From contig DCAL01000068.1 of the NCBI GenBank assembly GCA_002311975.1, forward strand, positions 25,855 through 36,857: a stretch of 11,003 nucleotides of DNA, written 5' to 3'. Positions 7,419 through 11,003 of the stretch are shown one piece after another. The DNA comes from Fidelibacterota bacterium UBA1134. GTDB taxonomy: Bacteria; Fidelibacterota; Marinisomatia; Marinisomatales; S15-B10. Below the pieces are notes generated by a model, which saw only the letters and a program-made list of their open reading frames with translations, was not told the DNA's origin and did no database searches. The first letter of the stretch is position 1. The number at the start of each line of letters is the position of its first letter. A program made the translations under genes and the position numbers.

Positions 7419-8087
7419 TCAGATCAATCCGTGATCGGCGAAAGAATAGGTTTCATCGCCGGCAATGATGATATGATCGTAGATGGAAACGTCAATGGTT
7501 GATACCGCGTCTTTTAGTTTCTTCGTAATCTCAAGATCATCCTTTGACGGCTGTGGATTTCCAGATGGATGATTATGGACAAAGATGAGCGCCGCGGCTT
7601 CGTGATTCAAAGCCTGTTTTACCACTTCCCGGGGATAGACGACGGATGTGGTGAGTGTCCCCTCAAATACCTCTTCCATGGACATAATCTGATTGCGACC
7701 GTTCAGATAGATCACCATGAATACTTCCCGGCTTCTATCGCGGAGGCTCACTTTCAGATAATCCATTACTTCCTGAGACGACTGAAGAAAATCCTTCCCT
7801 TCAATCCGCTCGGCCAGATATCTGCGGGCGATATCCCTCGCCAGCCTGAGACCGAAAATGTTGTTCGGTCCGAGACCCTTTACTTCGGAGAGTTCCTTAG
7901 CATATGCTTCCAGTACCGCCCGCGAAGAACCAAACTTGCGCAGCGCCGCCTTGGCCATCGGCTTACAATCTTTCATGGGCTGGGCCAGCGTCAGCAGTAG
8001 TTCGACGATTTCGTAGTCATGGAACCCTTCGAAACCGGATTTCAGGAACTTGTCCCTCAGCCTTCGCCTGTGACCTTTGTCAGGCAT
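7419..8087 (-). CDS. radC: RadC/UPF0758 family JAMM-domain protein
   Basis: This 222-residue protein has the normal RadC layout. A helix-hairpin-helix-like region (LSEVKGLGPNN, 66-76) occupies the N-terminal half. A C-terminal JAB/MPN domain carries the metal-binding JAMM motif HNHPSGNPQPSKDD at 171-184 (H171, H173, S181, D184) and an upstream Glu in SMEEVFEG (136-143). A zinc-dependent hydrolase fold is expected. The historical DNA-repair role is doubtful, and the cellular function of the family is unsettled. It lies between thyX and the aconitase-family gene, all on the minus strand, with a 39-base gap to the latter. No ribosome-binding site is evident before the ATG; instead a 28-base palindrome ends 12 bases upstream. 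Confidence 0.92.
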   Translation of the reverse strand: MPDKGHRRRLRDKFLKSGFEGFHDYEIVELLLTLAQPMKDCKPMAKAALRKFGSSRAVLEAYAKELSEVKGLGPNNIFGLRLARDIARRYLAERIEGKDFLQSSQEVMDYLKVSLRDRSREVFMVIYLNGRNQIMSMEEVFEGTLTTSVVYPREVVKQALNHEAAALIFVHNHPSGNPQPSKDDLEITKKLKDAVSTIDVSIYDHIIIAGDETYSFADHGLI

Positions 8088-8099
8088 GATAACTGTTCA

Positions 8100-8127
8100 A
8101 GCATGAATATGTTAACGTGTTCATGCT
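8100..8127. promoter_or_regulatory. 28-base imperfect palindrome upstream of radC (candidate operator or hairpin)
   Basis: Arms AGCATGAA (8100-8107) and TTCATGCT (8120-8127) match perfectly. The dyad continues inward to a central GTTAAC, so 12 of 14 positions per half are symmetric. It sits in the 79-base thyX-radC gap, its near edge 12 bases from the radC ATG. No T-tract follows on either strand, so an operator or a 5'-UTR hairpin is more likely than an intrinsic terminator. No binding factor is identified. Confidence 0.5.
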
Positions 8128-8166
8128 GGAGTGCACCGGACAGCCGTACAGCTGAATACTTTCGCG

Positions 8167-9129
8167 TTATCCTGCCAGTTCTTGTAACTTAGATTTGAAT
8201 TCCCGCATTTCCCTCACATTTCCGGTTTCAATTTCACCGGAGGTCCACTTCAGTAGGAAATCAGTTTCAGAATCGGAACCTCCCTGTTTCTGATAAAGCC
8301 GATAAAGCTCGTCGTTGTACCTCGGCTTATTTTTTTGCAACGTGGCGGTAATCTGATAGGAAAGGTCCTCAAGAATGTCCCCAATCACGCGGTCGGGGAG
8401 ATGTTTGCTTAACAGACTCTGTTCAACGCGGGAATACCGCATACCGTTCAGCACATAGTCTTCAAAAGCCTCGTAAACGATGGGAACGATTTCCACAATG
8501 ATCTTCGCCATAGCTTCCGCGTAGATACGAATCTCGTACTGTGCGTGCTTATCCAGTCGCAGCGAGAGAAAATGGAGGATGTTATGAAGGTCGTTTTTCC
8601 AGTACCACTCGGTATAGAGGTTGACTGGCAGAATGGCACGCGCCAGTTCTCTCGAAATACCGGCTTCGCTCAGTGCGGCATAAATTGCATAAGACTTTTT
8701 GGACATCTCTTTGAAATAGCCTATCACCTTCTTCTTCAGATCCTGCGGCACCTCACCGGCGCGACCCTGCTTGTTGAGTTTGCTCTGGTAGAGAATATGC
8801 TCAGGCTCGGGAATATAGAACTCGTCCCTCGCCTCAGAGTAGCGCAGGGAATACTCATTGATGTTGGCGGTGCGGTGGCGTACCCACTGCCGTGCCACGA
8901 AGATAGGCATTTTGGCATGGAACTTGAACTCCACCATCTCGAAAGGTGTGGTGTGGCGGTGACGCATGAGATACCTGATGAGACCCTTATCCTCACTGAC
9001 CTTCCGGGTTCCTTTGCCGTAGCTTACCCGCGCCGCCTGGACGATGGCGTCGTCGCCGCCCATACTGTCCACGAGTCGGATGAACCCCTTATCGAGACAT
9101 TGAATGGCGTCTTGAGGTATGTCGCTCAT
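8167..9129 (-). CDS. thyX: FAD-dependent thymidylate synthase ThyX (long form)
   Basis: ThyX converts dUMP to dTMP using methylene-tetrahydrofolate, NADPH and FAD. The signature RHRx7S is present as RHRTANINEYS (84-94), followed by LRY (95-97). Asn89 stands where most family members have Ser (RHRxxS). The second conserved block is SRELARAILP (159-168), and RLDKHAQYEIR (191-201) supplies substrate-binding Arg and acidic residues. At 320 residues it exceeds the roughly 220-250 of the Thermotoga and Mycobacterium enzymes. The extra length is mostly a C-terminal helical extension from about residue 230, seen in some bacterial lineages. No thyA is in the window. The ATG at 9129 is preceded by a degenerate 9-base repeat and a pseudogene rather than by a working upstream gene. 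Confidence 0.95.
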   Translation of the reverse strand: MSDIPQDAIQCLDKGFIRLVDSMGGDDAIVQAARVSYGKGTRKVSEDKGLIRYLMRHRHTTPFEMVEFKFHAKMPIFVARQWVRHRTANINEYSLRYSEARDEFYIPEPEHILYQSKLNKQGRAGEVPQDLKKKVIGYFKEMSKKSYAIYAALSEAGISRELARAILPVNLYTEWYWKNDLHNILHFLSLRLDKHAQYEIRIYAEAMAKIIVEIVPIVYEAFEDYVLNGMRYSRVEQSLLSKHLPDRVIGDILEDLSYQITATLQKNKPRYNDELYRLYQKQGGSDSETDFLLKWTSGEIETGNVREMREFKSKLQELAG

Positions 9130-9134
9130 TTTAC

Positions 9135-9161
9135 CACAGAGTACGCTGAGGTCGCCGAAGG
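9135..9161. repeat. Degenerate 9-base tandem pattern (three units) upstream of thyX
   Basis: On the plus strand three consecutive 9-mers, CACAGAGTA, CGCTGAGGT and CGCCGAAGG, share the pattern C-x-C-x-G-A. The pattern lies in the short gap between the thyX ATG and the 3' end of the GxxExxY pseudogene. It resembles the CACAGAG-type intergenic repeats that I recall near GxxExxY genes in other genomes; that link is from memory. With three imperfect units it could be chance. Confidence 0.4.
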
Positions 9162-9164
9162 TTA

Positions 9165-9560
9165 CTATTCTGGGAATTGGTTAACAAGCCGTTTAATTCA
9201 CCTCTTAAGGAGCGTTTCGTTGAAGTTTATCAACAGTCCTAAATGCAAGCTTAACAATTTAAGATAGGAAAGAAGTTGGGACTGATGCACAGGCAATAAC
9301 TTTTCGACAGTCTTCAATTCCACAATGACACTGTTCTCCACAAGTAAATCGATTCTGTAGCCCGCATCCAATTTTACTTTCTTTTAAACAACGGGGAGTA
9401 ATTTCTGTTGCTAAACTTTCAAGCCCAGCGATGACAGTTCGTAAACGAGGCAGGTCTCATAAGTGGATTCCAACAATCCGGGACCGAGTTCTCTAAGAAT
9501 CTCAATGGACTTCTTGATAATATGTTCGCTTATCTTGTTTAACTCACTTGCTTCAGCCAA
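9165..9560 (-). pseudogene. GxxExxY-family protein, pseudogene with three internal nonsense codons
   Basis: Reading one minus-strand frame straight through gives about 131 residues that match the GxxExxY family (PD-(D/E)XK-like, function unknown) over its usual length of about 125. Recognisable pieces are ELNKISEHIIK, then ELGPGLLESTYE with the naming G-x-x-E-x-x-Y motif, then KLDAGYRIDLLVE, VIVELKTVEKLLPVH and LGLLINFN, ending in IKRLVNQFPE and a TAG at 9165-9167. The frame is interrupted by TAG (9411-9413, codon 50), TAA (9384-9386, codon 59) and TGA (9198-9200, codon 121). These sit where relatives typically have Glu, Tyr and Gly, each reachable by one substitution (GAG to TAG, TAC/TAT to TAA, GGA to TGA). 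No frameshift is seen. The start is also eroded: the frame opens with TTG after a TAA that directly follows the cysQ stop. This accounts for the otherwise gene-free stretch between thyX and the CysQ-like gene. Confidence 0.88.
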
Positions 9561-9566
9561 GAATTA

Positions 9567-10394
9567 TTAAGCGCTAATCTCTGCGTCTCCAGCGACCTCC
9601 GCGTTCAACACAGCCAGAGTATTCCGGACGGCTTCCGCATTGCCTGCCACCAATCCCGGTGTGATGAGTGTGTTTTTATTGTTGTACGTAATTTCGTTTC
9701 CGTTGAGATCCAACAGTACCCCTCCCGCTTCGTTGACGATACAATGTCCCGCGCAAACGTCCCACTCATTTTTTGGACGAAAAGTAGCAAAGACATCGGC
9801 CCTTTTCGCGGCTGTAAGTCCCAATTTGTAAGCTACGCTGCCGACGCCCTTCAATTCTTTGAAGGCACTACTGTAAGGTTTCCACAAACCGTTTTTCGTC
9901 TCCGTCCGGCTGTTGAGGATGACCATTTCGGCCGGATATTTCTTTGTGGAACAAGCCACGGGCGCACCGTTCAATTGCGCCCCTTCACCTCTGGCGGCGG
10001 TAAACATCTCCTCCGTCAATGGATTGTAGAGTACCCCCACGACCGGAATGTGGTCTTCCACCAGCGCAACGCTCACCACCCACATGGGCTTCCGCTCGAT
10101 GAACTCCTTTGTGCCGTCCAGAGGATCCACCACCCAGACACGCTCTTTAGATAGCCGGTCGGCAGAATCTGCGGTCTCCTCTGAAAGCCAGCCGTAGTCG
10201 GGGAATTCCCCCAAGAGACTCCGTTTAAGAAACGTGTCTGCGGCGTAGTCTGCCTCAGTGACGGGATTGGAATCTCTGTCATACATAGGCGACGGCCCCT
10301 TATCTTCAATCGTGTAGTCCGAGTCATAAAATTGCAGCAGAAGCTTCCCCGCCGCCTCCGTTGCGTTACAGGCTATTTCAAACTCGTGCTTCAT
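9567..10394 (-). CDS. cysQ: CysQ-like 3'(2'),5'-bisphosphate nucleotidase (inositol monophosphatase superfamily)
   Basis: A 275-residue Mg-dependent, lithium-sensitive-type phosphatase. The metal site is formed by SEE (71-73), DPLDGTKEFI (90-99, with D90 and D93) and EWDVCAGHCIVNEAGG (210-225, with D212). The variant DPLDGTKEF and the FRPKNEWD context fit CysQ (removal of the 3'-phosphate from PAP made during sulfate assimilation) better than inositol monophosphatase, which usually has DPxDGTxNF. Hydrolysis of other sugar phosphates cannot be excluded. No sulfate-assimilation genes are nearby. The ATG has only a weak GGA upstream. The stop is followed directly by another TAA and the GxxExxY pseudogene, and a 62-base gap separates it from the upstream TPR-like ORF. 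Confidence 0.87.
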   Translation of the reverse strand: MKHEFEIACNATEAAGKLLLQFYDSDYTIEDKGPSPMYDRDSNPVTEADYAADTFLKRSLLGEFPDYGWLSEETADSADRLSKERVWVVDPLDGTKEFIERKPMWVVSVALVEDHIPVVGVLYNPLTEEMFTAARGEGAQLNGAPVACSTKKYPAEMVILNSRTETKNGLWKPYSSAFKELKGVGSVAYKLGLTAAKRADVFATFRPKNEWDVCAGHCIVNEAGGVLLDLNGNEITYNNKNTLITPGLVAGNAEAVRNTLAVLNAEVAGDAEISA

Positions 10395-10456
10395 CGTCCA
10401 AACTTAGAGAATACGCCAAAGAAACGAGAGTCAAATCTTACTGAGAAATCACCAAT

Positions 10457-10642
10457 TCACTCTTTCTCTAACATTGGCATCAGCTCAAACTTCACCCAAC
10501 TGTTCTCAGGATCAATCTTCAGCACCTTCTCCCAATGGCTCTTTGCCTCGCCCCTGTTGCCCAGTTTCAGCTCCACGAGCCTCAGCCAGCCGTACGCTTC
10601 GCTATGGCCCCACCAGTCGGGCATTTCCAGTTGCGGTGACAT
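10457..10642 (-). CDS. Short TPR-like protein, possibly a remnant
   Basis: A 61-residue ORF containing one clear tetratricopeptide-like helix pair at about residues 16-53 (WLRLVELKLGNRGEAKSHW, then EKVLKIDPENSW). TPR repeats mediate protein-protein contacts. One repeat is very little for a working TPR protein, so this may be the C-terminal remnant of a longer gene or a small stand-alone protein. The frame is closed upstream by TAA at 10658-10660. ATG at 10642 is preferred because GGTGG lies nine bases upstream; TTG at 10651 would add three residues. It follows the XRE regulator on the same strand by a few tens of bases and is probably co-transcribed with it. Confidence 0.55.
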   Translation of the reverse strand: MSPQLEMPDWWGHSEAYGWLRLVELKLGNRGEAKSHWEKVLKIDPENSWVKFELMPMLEKE

Positions 10643-10678
10643 GAGCACCAACCACCCTTAAGTTGCGGAAAACCACAG

Positions 10679-10897
10679 TCATTCATCCGCGCTATACTGA
10701 AACACTTCTTCCAGCGGCACTTGAAATGCCCGCGCAATACGAAATGCTAATTCCAGCGAAGGTGAATACTTGTCAGCTTCAATAGCGATAATGGTTTGGC
10801 GAGTGACGTCTGCTTTTTCAGCCAATGTAGCTTGGGTCATTTCATCCGCATCAAAACGAAGCCGCCTAACGTTATTGGTGATTGCTGTCTTTCCCAT
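10679..10897 (-). CDS. XRE-family helix-turn-helix regulator (small)
   Basis: A 72-residue single-domain DNA-binding protein of the Cro/C1 type. The helix-turn-helix lies at about residues 21-46: TLAEKADVTRQTIIAIE (24-40) holds the scaffold and recognition helices, and YSPSLELAFRIARAFQ (44-59) forms the following helices. The ending PLEEVFQYSADE is typical of minimal regulators that pair with a small membrane protein. Its ATG lies one base after the TAA of the upstream membrane-protein fragment (10899-10901), so translation is probably coupled. Targets are unknown. No palindromic operator is visible in the short sequence available upstream. Confidence 0.88.
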   Translation of the reverse strand: MGKTAITNNVRRLRFDADEMTQATLAEKADVTRQTIIAIEADKYSPSLELAFRIARAFQVPLEEVFQYSADE

Positions 10898-10898
10898 A

Positions 10899-11003
10899 TT
10901 AAATGGTCTTTCGGTAATGATAAAGCTGGGTTAGCGAGTTCCCCACGGAAGCAATTACCATAATTAACAACATAAACATGGCAATTATTGGCGGATTGAA
11001 AAC
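10899..11003 (-). CDS. Small membrane protein, C-terminal fragment cut by the window edge
   Basis: The minus-strand frame from the window end to TAA (10899-10901) encodes 34 residues with no stop. It opens with VFNPPII, followed by a hydrophobic stretch (about residues 6-20, IIAMFMLLIMVIASV) that is a plausible last membrane helix, then a short charged tail ending HYRKTI. The stop is one base from the ATG of the XRE regulator. Small multi-helix membrane proteins encoded directly before minimal XRE regulators are a common arrangement, and this fits it. The 5' part lies to the right of the window, so the family cannot be named. The coding call rests on the open frame, its hydrophobic profile and the tight coupling. 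Confidence 0.6.
   Translation of the reverse strand, partial: VFNPPIIAMFMLLIMVIASVGNSLTQLYHYRKTI

Noticed and set aside
6765..7502. A 245-residue plus-strand open frame opposite the aconitase-family gene and the end of radC
   Set aside because: It is the reverse complement of strongly conserved coding sequence, with a composition typical of antisense shadows and no family match.
8545..9267. A 240-residue plus-strand open frame opposite thyX
   Set aside because: It is antisense to a clear ThyX and has no recognisable domain. Its 3' end also runs through the GxxExxY pseudogene on the other strand.
9165..9560. Stop-codon reassignment or selenocysteine/pyrrolysine as an explanation for the interrupted GxxExxY frame
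   Set aside because: One TAG, one TAA and one TGA occur in the same short gene, while neighbouring genes use these as normal terminators. Simple decay is the better explanation.

Overview
The window looks like ordinary bacterial chromosome. It is dense, moderately GC-balanced, has short intergenic gaps and many overlapping genes, and shows no phage, transposase or CRISPR signature. The gene set (stand-alone methylmalonyl-CoA mutase catalytic chain, long-form ThyX, Lys4-like aconitase-family enzyme) suggests an uncultivated lineage, possibly of the FCB or Marinimicrobia type. That placement is a low-confidence guess from protein flavour; no rRNA or ribosomal protein is present to settle it.

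Left part, plus strand (2-4186): a tightly packed operon with overlapping or nearly touching genes. In order it holds the C-terminal end of a biotin carboxylase (cut by the window edge), a biotin carboxyl carrier protein, a membrane-anchored TerB/J-domain protein, the catalytic chain of methylmalonyl-CoA mutase, and a biotin-protein ligase without a DNA-binding domain. Together they describe the propionyl-CoA to methylmalonyl-CoA to succinyl-CoA route plus the enzyme that biotinylates the carrier. The carboxyltransferase, the epimerase, the B12-binding mutase subunit and the MeaB-type GTPase are not in the window and may lie upstream or elsewhere.

Middle and right, minus strand (4225-11003, read right to left): the 3' end of a small membrane-protein gene, a one-base gap, an XRE-type regulator, a short TPR-like ORF, a CysQ-like phosphatase, a GxxExxY-family pseudogene broken by three nonsense codons, thyX, radC, a Lys4-type aconitase/homoaconitase, and an isocitrate/homoisocitrate dehydrogenase. 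The last two catalyse consecutive steps, either citrate to 2-oxoglutarate or the homologous homocitrate to 2-oxoadipate steps. The plus and minus blocks converge in a 38-base gap (4187-4224) in which I see no convincing terminator hairpin.

Non-coding structure: a nested inverted-repeat (REP-like) element lies between the aconitase-family and dehydrogenase genes, a 28-base imperfect palindrome lies just upstream of radC, and a degenerate 9-base tandem pattern lies just upstream of thyX. I found no clearly new biological system. The most useful items that simple ORF calling misses are the GxxExxY pseudogene and the partial membrane-protein gene coupled to the XRE regulator.
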